Shown here: piece after piece, positions 16,873 through 24,946 of the stretch
How positions within the stretch are numbered: position 1 is the stretch's first letter
How the letters are laid out: the number at the start of each line of letters is the position of its first letter
Source: Colwellia sp. Arc7-635
GTDB taxonomy: Bacteria > Pseudomonadota > Gammaproteobacteria > Enterobacterales > Alteromonadaceae
NCBI RefSeq assembly: GCF_003971255.1
Contig: NZ_CP034660.1
Span: 3,534,001 to 3,598,000, forward strand
DNA: 64,000 bases
Direction: 5' to 3'
Translations under genes and position numbers: made by a program
Notes under the pieces: generated by a model
Database searches by the model: none
The model's input: only the letters and a program-made list of their open reading frames with translations
What the model was told of the DNA's origin: nothing

Positions 16873-17511
16873 GTGAGTTTTTTTAAGAATATATTCAAGA
16901 AACCAACACAGGAGCGCAAGCTCAACAATGTCAAGGATCTCGCGCTTGGTGACATTATTGTCATGTCGGACAGCTTTGGCTTGCCAACAGCATTACGGGC
17001 GCAAGAATTTCAAGTCAGTGCGGTGAACAGCTATGAATTTGAAAATAAAAACCAGATAGAGTGGGTACTACAAGGCAGTAACAATGTAGAGTTCTACTTA
17101 ACCCTAGATGTAGACGACAAAACTTATTTAAAATTTTCGCTTAAAATACTGCACCAAGACGTAGAAACACTTTTTGATCTTGAGCAGTTCTCTGAAATTT
17201 TTGACGAACCAGGTCAAGCACAACTAACGCGTTCAGCCGACAGTGACAACACCTCTGGCTGGAGCAGTGAAATTTATCAACAGAGCAGCTTTGCCCAAGT
17301 TGGATACTTTCACCGTAAAGATTATCGAAAAGATGCATTATCAGCTTATGAAGGTAAAGACAGTGGTGAGCAGTTTGAACTCTATTCACTCTATAATGAA
17401 GACCAAGATAAAGGCATTGATGTAGAAGTATGGCAAGATGGCGATACTGAAGTGTTTTTAACGTTGTTTAAACCGACAACTGATATTGTCGATATGTATC
17501 CAGGAAGTTAA
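16873..17511 (+). CDS. DUF2491 protein, YjfK family
   Basis: A 212-residue soluble protein of the DUF2491 (YjfK) family, about the E. coli length. It starts with GTG at 16873 after AGGAG at eight bases. The start MSFFKNIFKKPTQERK is short and basic-amphipathic, like the membrane-touching starts of its operon partners. The body is strand-rich, with LGDIIVMSD, EWVLQGSNNVEFYL, a tyrosine-rich middle and DVEVWQDGDTEVFLTLF near the end. Function unknown; its strict companionship with PspA-like YjfJ suggests a client or adaptor. The downstream small gene begins three bases after the stop. Confidence 0.85.
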   Translation: MSFFKNIFKKPTQERKLNNVKDLALGDIIVMSDSFGLPTALRAQEFQVSAVNSYEFENKNQIEWVLQGSNNVEFYLTLDVDDKTYLKFSLKILHQDVETLFDLEQFSEIFDEPGQAQLTRSADSDNTSGWSSEIYQQSSFAQVGYFHRKDYRKDALSAYEGKDSGEQFELYSLYNEDQDKGIDVEVWQDGDTEVFLTLFKPTTDIVDMYPGS

Positions 17512-17513
17512 TT

Positions 17514-17843
17514 GTGACACGTAAATTACCCGAAAAATGGCAATCATCAGTTAAAGCGGTCAAAGCGGTACAAGTGGCTTTTGATATGGATGAAAAAATT
17601 CAACTCGCCATTAGAAAGCAAGCATTAGAAGCTGGTATTAGCCCATCAGAGCAAATTAGAGATATTTTAGGGTTACCAACCAATAAACGCCCGAAACGTC
17701 CAAGACTAACAGTGAGCCTATCATCAGACGATTATGAATTACTTGCCGAAAAATATGCTTTGTTATCAGAGCAGCAACTTGAAATTAAGAAAAAATTAAT
17801 GGATGATTTAATTAATTATGTTGATAATGAACAAATAGACTAG
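17514..17843 (+). CDS. Small protein with tandem ribbon-helix-helix-like units
   Basis: A 109-residue protein starting with GTG at 17514 after AGGAAG. I do not recognise a named family, but the pattern is that of ribbon-helix-helix DNA-binding units. VQVAFDMD (strand) is followed by EKIQLAIRKQALEAG and ISPSEQIRDILGL (two helices). A second, poorer copy follows: RLTVSLSS, DDYELLAEKYALL and EIKKKLMDDLINYV. A basic linker (NKRPKRPR) lies between them. Such proteins bind short palindromes, and three identical palindromes flank this cassette, so it is the natural candidate for an autoregulator. This is inference; a structural adaptor role is equally open. Confidence 0.7.
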   Translation: MTRKLPEKWQSSVKAVKAVQVAFDMDEKIQLAIRKQALEAGISPSEQIRDILGLPTNKRPKRPRLTVSLSSDDYELLAEKYALLSEQQLEIKKKLMDDLINYVDNEQID

Positions 17844-17946
17844 GCTGTGTTTAACGCTAAGTCCATATTCACTTCAGCACAGGCATAGCTAGACATTGAT
17901 TTAGTTTAACCGGTAACCACTTCTAGATGATGAAATTGAGAGCCTA

Positions 17947-18330
17947 ATGATAGTTGTTCAAAAAACGATGGAAAAAAGTAATTTATACCGAGTTGACCAA
18001 TTTGGTGTAAAAAACTACAACTATGGTTTTATTGCGGTTATGTCTTTAATTTTATTTTTATCCTTAAATTTATTATTAGGCTATATCACCTACCAAGCTG
18101 AAGTTGGGCTTGAAGCTTCGCCAATAAATAGCTTCACCGATGCCATCTGGCTAATGGTGATGTCTTCTACAACAATTGGCTTTGGTGACATCTACCCCAT
18201 CACTTTTATTGGTCGAGTGTCGGTGTTTATTATGTTTATTCTCGGCATTGGTATACTAGGTGGCATGGGGCTGTATTTGCTAATAAAATATTTGGTTTTG
18301 CTGACACCAACGTTAAAAATAGAGAGTTAA
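17947..18330 (+). CDS. Two-TM mini potassium channel
   Basis: A 127-residue ion channel subunit with TM1 (about residues 28-50), a pore helix and TM2 (about 92-115). The selectivity filter TTIGFGD follows SSTTI at about residue 78; TIGFGD is a classic K+-selective TxGFG form. No cytosolic RCK domain, cyclic-nucleotide or voltage-sensor domain is attached, so gating must come from the membrane or a partner. An alternative start is Met8 (17968). GAGA lies upstream of the ATG. Ion channels of this type are recurrent neighbours of YjfJ-type PspA genes. A 32-residue reading frame follows immediately. Confidence 0.85.
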   Translation: MIVVQKTMEKSNLYRVDQFGVKNYNYGFIAVMSLILFLSLNLLLGYITYQAEVGLEASPINSFTDAIWLMVMSSTTIGFGDIYPITFIGRVSVFIMFILGIGILGGMGLYLLIKYLVLLTPTLKIES

Positions 18331-18332
18331 GA

Positions 18333-18431
18333 ATGCAAAACTCACAAATCATTGCGCAAAACAATGAAATCAGTAAAAAGCTGATAAAAATGGAAGAGCA
18401 ATTAGCGTTACTGACTAAGCCGCTTGATTAG
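18333..18431 (+). CDS. Small peptide, 32 residues, coiled-coil
   Basis: ATG at 18333 lies two bases after the channel stop, with GAG about ten bases upstream. The product begins MQNSQIIAQNNEISKKL and ends LALLTKPLD. It has a clear heptad pattern (I, I, L, M, L, L) without membrane segments. Its tight coupling to the channel gene suggests a small cytosolic partner, perhaps a coiled-coil tetramerisation or gating peptide. Coding status is unproven because the frame is so short. Confidence 0.5.
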   Translation: MQNSQIIAQNNEISKKLIKMEEQLALLTKPLD

Positions 18432-18899
18432 CCTATATTTTGCATAACGATATTTCGCTAAAACAGTGAACTTATATTTATAGCACCCAGCGGCTATTAG
18501 ATCTTAGACAAGTGAGATCTGCTAAAACATTCTAAAAGTAATATCCCAGTAAACAATCAAACTAACATTATCGTGATCAATATTGTTAGTTGCTATAGAC
18601 CTATCTTTTTAAAAACAACCTGTTACAAATTTAATAAATTTCTATTTTTAATAGAAAAAAATTAACTTTAGCAAAACTTGCCCGGGCAATAAGACAGTGC
18701 ATATAAAAAAAGCAAAGATAATGAATTCATTACCTTTGCTTTTAGCAAAAATTAATAGATGTACTGTTGCGCTTTTAGCTTATTTTTAAACTTATAACAT
18801 AAGAGATAAGTGCTAAATTCGCGGGCTCACCTTAAAACGAATTAAGGCTAATCTCATCTCAGTTTAACGAAATGAATGCAAAGCCAGCAATAAGCTACA
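18432..18899. other. Intergenic region with two palindromes
   Basis: No convincing gene. It holds the 12-base palindrome TTGCCCGGGCAA at 18678-18689, a GC-rich block in an AT-rich surround, and the long hairpin at 18707-18743 described separately. This is the right border of the inserted cassette. Confidence 0.6.
18707..18743. terminator. Bidirectional terminator between the cassette and ygiF
   Basis: AAAAGCAAAG (18707-18716) pairs with CTTTGCTTTT (18734-18743), and the inner bases TAATGAATTCATTA extend the pairing. A-run and U-run flank the stem, so it can stop convergent transcription from the channel gene on the plus strand and ygiF on the minus strand. Confidence 0.75.
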
Positions 18900-20417
18900 T
18901 TAAAGCGACTCAAGCCAATAAGGCTGCATCTCAATGGCAATAGCTTTGGTGTTATCCAAAGCTATTAATAATCCATCTACTTTACTATGTTGCCATTGCA
19001 CAAGCTTCTTAGGTGGCTCAGAAAGTTTTTCTAACTGTAATTGAATGATCCACAATGATTGTAATTCACTGATACCCAGACGTAAATCTAGCCATGGACG
19101 ACGAAACTTATCACGTAGCTCATTATTAAATAATCCAGCTAACCACGTTCCCGTTAATAAACTACGATTTAAAAGCTTACTTTGAGCAATATACTGCTGA
19201 CAATCAAAATGAGCCATACTCTTCATTTGAGTACTTATTTCGCTTGAGCTAAACTGGATACTGTTTTGAGCAAACTGAACAAGCTCATTTTCACTAGTGT
19301 CACTGTTCAAATTGGCACTTTCAGTACGTGATAAATAGAGCTTTAAAATACTAAGTTGTAATTGATTAAAGCGGCTACAATGAAGAAGTAAGCCAATATC
19401 TTCTGTATTTGGAAAACGGCGTTTTTCAATCTTAAGTTGTTCGATTAACTGCTTACTAAAATCAAGTTTTTTGCGGTAATTGCCGGTTTTATTCGTCAGT
19501 TCTTGTAAATGTATCGCATTATCAACCCAAGCTAATAAATGTATAAAGTGGCTCAACTCATCTCTGAGCAGTAATTCATCGGCTGATAAGTATGTTGAAA
19601 AAAGCCAAAAGCCATGACGAATTACCGCTAAATTTGCTTTTATTGTCGCTAATTCAAGTAAAGTTTCAGTCGTTAAGTAACTTTCAATACTCTTTTGTAA
19701 ACGTGTTAAGCCACTATTGAGTCCAGCAGTAAAGGCATCAGCAATAGAAACCTCTCGATTGTCACAGATAAAATGCTCTTGTCGTACTTGCTCTTTTACT
19801 GGTTCAGTACGCCAGAGCGCATAACCTCGTGCAGCTTTACTTTTTAGTCCAGGACGTAATGCCAAGGTTGTAAAAAGTAATGTAGCTAAATCAAACAAAG
19901 CAGATTTGTCACCTTTGACAAGTTCTAGCTCAATTTCATGGATGGTATCGGTTTCTGTTGCGCTCGTAATATCACCTTGATCGTATGCCAGTTCTATTAC
20001 GTTATTATTGGCATCAGTAACAAGCCAAGTACAACGTTTAAAGTCAGTACTAAATAAGGCCACCAAGTCATTTTGAATAGCCGCTACTGATTGGCTTTCT
20101 TGCCAAATTTCACTTGGAAAAAGCGATAAAATTGGCTGTTCGCTTTCAATATCAACATTATATTCAGGACGGCTATGTAAACCACCAACGACCTGCCCCG
20201 CGGTTTTTATCGTTTGCTCGATATGATTGTTATTGCGACGAACTCTTAACCCCATACCATGTTGTCGAAGATTCAAATCTGCTGTATCAAAATAGCAATT
20301 AGCAAGCTGCTTTTCTTGATAAGCAAATTCAATATTCTCACGATTAAATATTTCGGTGATTTTCTCTACGGTATTATCGCCTAAAATTAAATATTTAAGC
20401 TCTATTTCGGTTGACAT
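18900..20417 (-). CDS. ygiF: CYTH-CHAD inorganic triphosphatase YgiF
   Basis: YgiF cleaves tripolyphosphate. The 505 residues show the CYTH tunnel domain at the start, with the diagnostic EIELKY (ExExK) at residues 4-9, GMGLRVRRNN, EIELELVKGD and KSKAARGYALW. A helical CHAD domain with its His and Arg/Lys-rich surfaces follows from about residue 215 to the end. In E. coli ygiF lies between glnE and ygiM on the same strand as glnE; here the strand and the ygiM neighbour are kept but glnE has been separated by the cassette. Start ATG at 20417. Confidence 0.92.
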   Translation of the reverse strand: MSTEIELKYLILGDNTVEKITEIFNRENIEFAYQEKQLANCYFDTADLNLRQHGMGLRVRRNNNHIEQTIKTAGQVVGGLHSRPEYNVDIESEQPILSLFPSEIWQESQSVAAIQNDLVALFSTDFKRCTWLVTDANNNVIELAYDQGDITSATETDTIHEIELELVKGDKSALFDLATLLFTTLALRPGLKSKAARGYALWRTEPVKEQVRQEHFICDNREVSIADAFTAGLNSGLTRLQKSIESYLTTETLLELATIKANLAVIRHGFWLFSTYLSADELLLRDELSHFIHLLAWVDNAIHLQELTNKTGNYRKKLDFSKQLIEQLKIEKRRFPNTEDIGLLLHCSRFNQLQLSILKLYLSRTESANLNSDTSENELVQFAQNSIQFSSSEISTQMKSMAHFDCQQYIAQSKLLNRSLLTGTWLAGLFNNELRDKFRRPWLDLRLGISELQSLWIIQLQLEKLSEPPKKLVQWQHSKVDGLLIALDNTKAIAIEMQPYWLESL

Positions 20418-20624
20418 ACTTTTCCAATATTAGTTATAAATCAAGCTTATTGACTGTACTGGTGAAATTTTTTACACAATAACAGCAAATAATAACCTCA
20501 ATCTTACATGATTGATATTTTATAGCAAAAATCTTGGAAATCTAAGCGACATCACTTGCTATCATTCCTGCAAAGTCCTACTATCTTTGCCATTCTCTGT
20601 TTAAATGGCGCTATTGGTTATTTC

Positions 20625-21224
20625 ATGATGAACATAAAACAAACATTCCTTACTTTATTATTTTGCACTTCCCTTTCTTCTTTTGCTGAAGAAGCTGATA
20701 TATCAAACAATGCTGGGTATATCTCTGAAGACTTGATTGTTTATATGCATACTGGCGCAGGAAAAAATTACCGTATACAAGGCAGCGTTAGCTCTGGTGA
20801 AAAAGTGCAATTAACCGGTGAAGTTACTGATGATTATAGTGAAATAATTACCGATAAAAATCGTATTGGCTGGGTTGAAAGCAAATATGTTTCAACCAAG
20901 CCAGGTATGCGTTATGCCATTGCCGATCTTAATGAGCAACTAGCCAGCTTCCAAACAGAAAAGAGCGAAATGACTCGTCAACTGAGTGAAGCCACAAATG
21001 AAATTAGCTTATTAGAGTCTGAGCGCAGTGATTTACAAAATAGCATTGCAGCACTCAATATGGATTTAACACAAACTAAATCACAATTAAAAAACCAAGA
21101 TACCAGCATTAAAAAACAGTGGTTCTTTAATGGCGCCATCGTTTTGGGCATTGGTCTACTATTTGGCTTAGTTTTACCACGTTTATTTTCAAAGCGTAAA
21201 GCTAGCATGGAAAATTGGGGTTAG
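20625..21224 (+). CDS. ygiM: SH3b-domain membrane protein YgiM
   Basis: A 199-residue product from the first of two adjacent ATGs (20625 and 20628); the frame is open from 20556, but MMNIKQTFLTLLFCTSLSSFA makes a proper signal peptide and the upstream residues do not. A bacterial SH3 domain (GYISEDLIVYMHTGAG to GWVESKYVS) is followed by a coiled coil of about 65 residues and a C-terminal membrane helix (WFFNGAIVLGIGLLFGLVLP) with a basic end. This matches the TIGR04211/YgiM family. It is divergent from ygiF, as in E. coli. Exact function is unknown; an envelope or murein-related role is usual for SH3b proteins. Confidence 0.88.
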   Translation: MMNIKQTFLTLLFCTSLSSFAEEADISNNAGYISEDLIVYMHTGAGKNYRIQGSVSSGEKVQLTGEVTDDYSEIITDKNRIGWVESKYVSTKPGMRYAIADLNEQLASFQTEKSEMTRQLSEATNEISLLESERSDLQNSIAALNMDLTQTKSQLKNQDTSIKKQWFFNGAIVLGIGLLFGLVLPRLFSKRKASMENWG

Positions 21225-21265
21225 ATTAAACCTATTTAAGTGATTGATTTTTAGATATTACCTTT

Positions 21266-22333
21266 ATGAAAATTATTTTTGATGTATTACATTTATACTA
21301 TTTACCTCAGTATTTGCCTGTTTATCAGCAATTACTGAGTAAACCAGCAGACGAGGCGATATTTGTTTTTTACCGCGGCGCGCATGAAGAGATCATTAAA
21401 AACATAATTTTAAAAGAAAACCTTAATCATATCTGGGTTAATAACAATACTGAAGCTCGTGACTTTTATTATCAAGAACGAGCAGATTGGGTATTTTTTG
21501 CTAATTCTTTTGCTTTTCTAGAAAAAGTTCATCAGGTTAGTAAATCGGTACAACTTGGTCATGGCATTGGTCCTAAGGCTAGTTATTATGCAAAGTCCGA
21601 CACACCAACAACCGTTCGTTTTGTCGAAGGTAGTTATCGCACACAACGTTTCAACGATATGTACCCTGATGATTGCTTTGTCGATGTCGGTTTTTGCAAG
21701 CTAGACCCGATCATTAATAATGAATTAGCAGATGTCTCGTTAGTAAAGCTGGGGCTAGATCCAGAGAAAAAAACTTTACTCTATGCTCCAACGTTTTATC
21801 CAAGCAGCATAGAATGCTTTCCTGATAATTGGCCTGAACTTTATCAGCAATACAACATTATTATTAAGCCACATTATTTTTCTCTTTCCAAAGAAACATA
21901 CAAAGCTCAACGCAAACTTCTGGAGCATTGGGCGCAATTTAATAATGTCTATTTTGCCAAAGTAGAGGATTACTCTTTAGTACCTTTTATGGCCTTAGCA
22001 GACGTTTTGATCAGTGACGCTTCATCTGCCCTTTTTGAGTTTGCCGCATTAAACAAACCCGTTATTTGGTGTGACTTTCTAAAGCTTAGATGGAGTTATC
22101 GAGGCATTTTTTCCTATCGTTTTAAGAAAAGAATGGATCAAGATTATGGCGAATATGCTGATGTCGCTGTCCATGCGAGTTCATTCAAAAACTTAAAGTC
22201 ACTTGTCGATCAACAAATCGCCAACCCAACTGAATTAGCGACCATAAGATTAGCCATGACAGAAAAGTTATGTGGCATAACTGATGGTAAAGCTAGCAGT
22301 AGGATCATTAATTATCTGCGGGAAAATAGATAG
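21266..22333 (+). CDS. CDP-glycerol glycerophosphotransferase-like enzyme
   Basis: A 355-residue protein of the TagB/TagF-type glycerophosphotransferase superfamily (Glyphos_transf). Key segments are QLGHGIGPKASYY, GFCKLDPI, TLLYAPTFYPS, IIKPHYFS and the C-terminal DVLISDASSALFEFAALNKPVI, the signature where the SD and ALFEF bind the CDP moiety. It has no signal peptide and probably acts at the inner face of the membrane. It is followed by a TagD-like cytidylyltransferase that would make its donor CDP-glycerol, and by a Wzi-type outer-membrane protein. A role in adding glycerol-phosphate to a surface glycan is inferred. Confidence 0.8.
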   Translation: MKIIFDVLHLYYLPQYLPVYQQLLSKPADEAIFVFYRGAHEEIIKNIILKENLNHIWVNNNTEARDFYYQERADWVFFANSFAFLEKVHQVSKSVQLGHGIGPKASYYAKSDTPTTVRFVEGSYRTQRFNDMYPDDCFVDVGFCKLDPIINNELADVSLVKLGLDPEKKTLLYAPTFYPSSIECFPDNWPELYQQYNIIIKPHYFSLSKETYKAQRKLLEHWAQFNNVYFAKVEDYSLVPFMALADVLISDASSALFEFAALNKPVIWCDFLKLRWSYRGIFSYRFKKRMDQDYGEYADVAVHASSFKNLKSLVDQQIANPTELATIRLAMTEKLCGITDGKASSRIINYLRENR

Positions 22334-22443
22334 CATTACATGGTCTATAGTTTTAGATGTTTATCGCTATTTAATTTACTCAATAAAGCTCCACCCTACT
22401 AGACTTAAAAAGTTAAATTACAAAATTTGTTAATGGATTTATC

Positions 22444-22857
22444 ATGAAAAAAATTGGCTATACCACAGGTGTATTTGATCTCTTCCACATTGGTCATTTA
22501 AACGTACTTAAGCGCGCAAAGCTTGAATGTGACTTCCTTATTGTCGGTGTAACAAGCGATGAGCTTTCAATGTCTGCGAAGAATAAAAAGCCTGTGATAC
22601 CATTTCAAGAACGTATGGAAATTGTTGAAGCAATTAAGTTTGTCGATGAAGTTGTACCACAAGTAAACTACGATAAAGAAGAAGCTTGGAATAATTTAAA
22701 ATTCGATATGATGTTTGTTGGTGATGACTGGAAAGGCACTGAAAAATGGAATCAAATAGAAAAGGACTTTAAAGAATTTGGCGTAGAAATCATGTATTTC
22801 CCTTATACATCGCACACTTCAAGTACCATATTGCGCGAAGTTTTAAGTAAAATATAA
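22444..22857 (+). CDS. Glycerol-3-phosphate cytidylyltransferase-like protein (TagD type)
   Basis: A 137-residue nucleotidyltransferase of the TagD/TarD size and pattern. TGVFDLFHIGHLNVLKRAK contains HxGH, and the later segments VGVTSDEL, IPFQERMEIVEAIKFVDEVVPQ, FVGDDWKGTEKW and YTSHTSSTILRE include the RTxGISST-like motif in the form HTSSTI. It would convert sn-glycerol-3-phosphate and CTP into CDP-glycerol. Closely related enzymes use other alcohols or sugar phosphates, so substrate is inferred mainly from the adjoining glycerophosphotransferase-like gene. Confidence 0.85.
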   Translation: MKKIGYTTGVFDLFHIGHLNVLKRAKLECDFLIVGVTSDELSMSAKNKKPVIPFQERMEIVEAIKFVDEVVPQVNYDKEEAWNNLKFDMMFVGDDWKGTEKWNQIEKDFKEFGVEIMYFPYTSHTSSTILREVLSKI

Positions 22858-22905
22858 TTTAAACTCACTAAAATACTCATAACTACTCAGGCTCTATCAA
22901 CTCAT

Positions 22906-24432
22906 ATGAACATTAAGAAACTTTCTTTAGCCATCATACCTCTAGGTTTTTGCTCACTATTAAGCGCAGAACCTTGGGTCGATACATCTAACATATTTCT
23001 TCGCTCAAATATTCAATTACTGGCTGATACTGGGTTAATTAAAACACCTGTTACAACATTTCCCCTAATGTGGCATGACATAGCACGAGATTTAAAAACG
23101 ATACCGTTAGCAAATTTAACGGCTAAGCAAAAAAATGCTTACAGCTATGTTAATCATCAATACCGTTTAGCGAAGAAGAGCCGAAGAACACTAAAAGCAA
23201 ATATGGCTGCAGATGATAAACGATTTACCGGCTATGGTGACAGTTTTAGAGACGGAAACTCGGTCACGTTCAGCTCAAGCTTTATGACTGATTCTCTAGC
23301 AGCCAACATTACTACAAGCTACACCAACTCTCCAGACGATGGTGATGAAGTACGCTTCGATGGTAGTTATGTCGCAGCATTTGTTGGCAACTGGGTGTTT
23401 TCTGCTGGCAAACAGGACCGATGGTGGGGTCCTGCATGGGACACTAGCTTAAGTTTAACCAATAATGCTCGACCAATGCCGGCACTGGCTATTTCTCGTA
23501 AATCAGCCATAGGCTTAGATATCCCGTTTACCGATCACAGCATCCCTTGGACTGTCACCTCTTTTATGGGCATGATGGATGATGACAGAGTAATAAACGA
23601 TGCATTACTCTGGGGCTTCAGGCTTAACTTTAAACCAGCGGCGAACTGGGAAGTTGGTATAACACGTTTGGCGCAATGGGCTGGTGACGGCCGACCAGAT
23701 GACTTAAACACCTTCTGGCGGGTACTAAAAGGTGAAGACAACTGTGGTGGCAACGGTCCAACAATAGAAGAATGTAGAAATGGCGAAGAACCTGGTAACC
23801 AATTAGCCGGTTATGATATTCGATGGTCATCAACTATATTACAACAACCTCTCTCGGTTTATTTCACTATGTTCGCAGAAGGTGGGGATCGTAAAGGTGG
23901 CCTCAGTGTTTTCGGCGAAGAGCGTTATCAGCTTGGCTTGGACACTTACTTAAATTTCTTTGATAACGATTGGCGAGTTTATCTTGAAGCTACCGATACA
24001 TATGCGCTATGTCGTGATGGTGTCAATGGCGATGGCACTAGTACTATTGGGGATTGCTATTATGAACATTCTACATATAAAACAGGCATGCATTACAAAG
24101 GTCGCAGTATTGGCAGCAACTATGACAATGATGCAAGCACGTATGTCTTAGGGATGATTGCGCAAGGTTCAAATGAAACTAACTACGAGTTTAAATTTCG
24201 TTGGTTGCAACTTAACAAAGACAATAGTGACCGCGCGCCTGGCAATTCACAAATCGGTAACACAGTGACTGAAATTGCGGAAAATGTATTGATGCTTTCT
24301 AGTAAGGTCCAACACAATTATAGAAATTGGCGTTTTACCCTTGGAGCTGATATCAGTCAATCAGAATTTGATAATGATATCAGTAATGAAACCGATGTTA
24401 ATGCGTACTTTAATGTCGAATACAATCTTTAA
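22906..24432 (+). CDS. Wzi-family capsule assembly outer-membrane protein
   Basis: A 508-residue beta-barrel protein with an N-terminal signal peptide (LSLAIIPLGFCSLLSA). The helical start region with IQLLADTGLIKTPVTTFPL and the barrel segment FSAGKQDRWWGPAWDTSLSLT are characteristic of the Capsule_assembly_Wzi family, which anchors group 1 capsule to the cell surface. It ends in the aromatic-hydrophobic YFNVEYNL, as outer-membrane barrels do. Acidic, cysteine-containing insertions (EDNCGGNGPTIEECRNGEE) are probable loops. It has no wza/wzb/wzc partners in the window. With the CDP-glycerol genes it suggests a surface polymer, possibly containing glycerol phosphate. Confidence 0.85.
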   Translation: MNIKKLSLAIIPLGFCSLLSAEPWVDTSNIFLRSNIQLLADTGLIKTPVTTFPLMWHDIARDLKTIPLANLTAKQKNAYSYVNHQYRLAKKSRRTLKANMAADDKRFTGYGDSFRDGNSVTFSSSFMTDSLAANITTSYTNSPDDGDEVRFDGSYVAAFVGNWVFSAGKQDRWWGPAWDTSLSLTNNARPMPALAISRKSAIGLDIPFTDHSIPWTVTSFMGMMDDDRVINDALLWGFRLNFKPAANWEVGITRLAQWAGDGRPDDLNTFWRVLKGEDNCGGNGPTIEECRNGEEPGNQLAGYDIRWSSTILQQPLSVYFTMFAEGGDRKGGLSVFGEERYQLGLDTYLNFFDNDWRVYLEATDTYALCRDGVNGDGTSTIGDCYYEHSTYKTGMHYKGRSIGSNYDNDASTYVLGMIAQGSNETNYEFKFRWLQLNKDNSDRAPGNSQIGNTVTEIAENVLMLSSKVQHNYRNWRFTLGADISQSEFDNDISNETDVNAYFNVEYNL

Positions 24433-24442
24433 GTTTGTTTAA

Positions 24443-24468
24443 ATTTGCGGTGTTTACGCACCGCAAAT
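24443..24468 (+). terminator. Stem-loop after the Wzi-like gene
   Basis: ATTTGCGGTG pairs perfectly with CACCGCAAAT around a 6-base loop, 11 bases after the stop codon. A U-run is missing, so termination may be weak; the placement still suits a 3' end. Confidence 0.55.
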
Positions 24469-24687
24469 AACTAACGCTCATCCGCACACCTCACACAATA
24501 AAATGAAGCTTGTTCTCTAGTTTCGTCAGCCAAAACACATCAATTTTCATATAGAACGGGTTAATAGTTTTAATAGTACTATTTCACCAACTCATGACAA
24601 TTTCAGATAAAAAATTACTTTAGCATAAGAAAAACACGCTATAACGAGTAAAAGATCTGACTATTTACTCTAAATAGTATTTTTTTA

Positions 24688-24718
24688 TTGACAACACAAG
24701 GTAAATTAAGCTAATAAT
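24688..24718 (+). promoter_or_regulatory. Promoter of the leu operon
   Basis: A perfect TTGACA at 24688-24693 is followed 18-19 bases later by TAATAAT, a near-consensus -10. It lies about 45 bases before the leader peptide start. Confidence 0.6.
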
Positions 24719-24764
24719 AATGCACTAACTATTTATTCATCCTTTAGCAATTAAAAACAAACAT

Positions 24765-24827
24765 ATGAAAAATTCATCAAGCATTATTCGAATTAACCTC
24801 CTCCTCGTATTATCCATGCGCGGCTAG
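24765..24827 (+). CDS. leuL: leu operon leader peptide
   Basis: A 20-residue open frame, ATG 24765 to TAG 24825-24827, reading MKNSSSIIRINLLLVLSMRG. It contains CTC-CTC-CTC-GTA-TTA: four leucine codons in five, three of them the CTC codon that is unusual in an AT-rich genome. A terminator hairpin lies 46 bases downstream, before leuA. This is the layout of ribosome-mediated attenuation: starved ribosomes stall on the leucine codons and prevent terminator formation. Confidence 0.88.
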   Translation: MKNSSSIIRINLLLVLSMRG

Positions 24828-24872
24828 GTTTTTATTGCTTGAAAATAAATAGATAAGATAATAAAACACTAA

Positions 24873-24900
24873 ACCCGCGCTAACTACCGCGGGTTTTTTT
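24873..24900 (+). terminator. Leucine attenuator terminator
   Basis: ACCCGCG pairs with CGCGGGT and is followed by seven Us. It sits between leuL and leuA, so it is a regulated rather than a constitutive terminator. Confidence 0.85.
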
Positions 24901-24946
24901 ATGCCCGTTATTTAACGCTAAACTTTATAAAAATTCAGGACAACAC

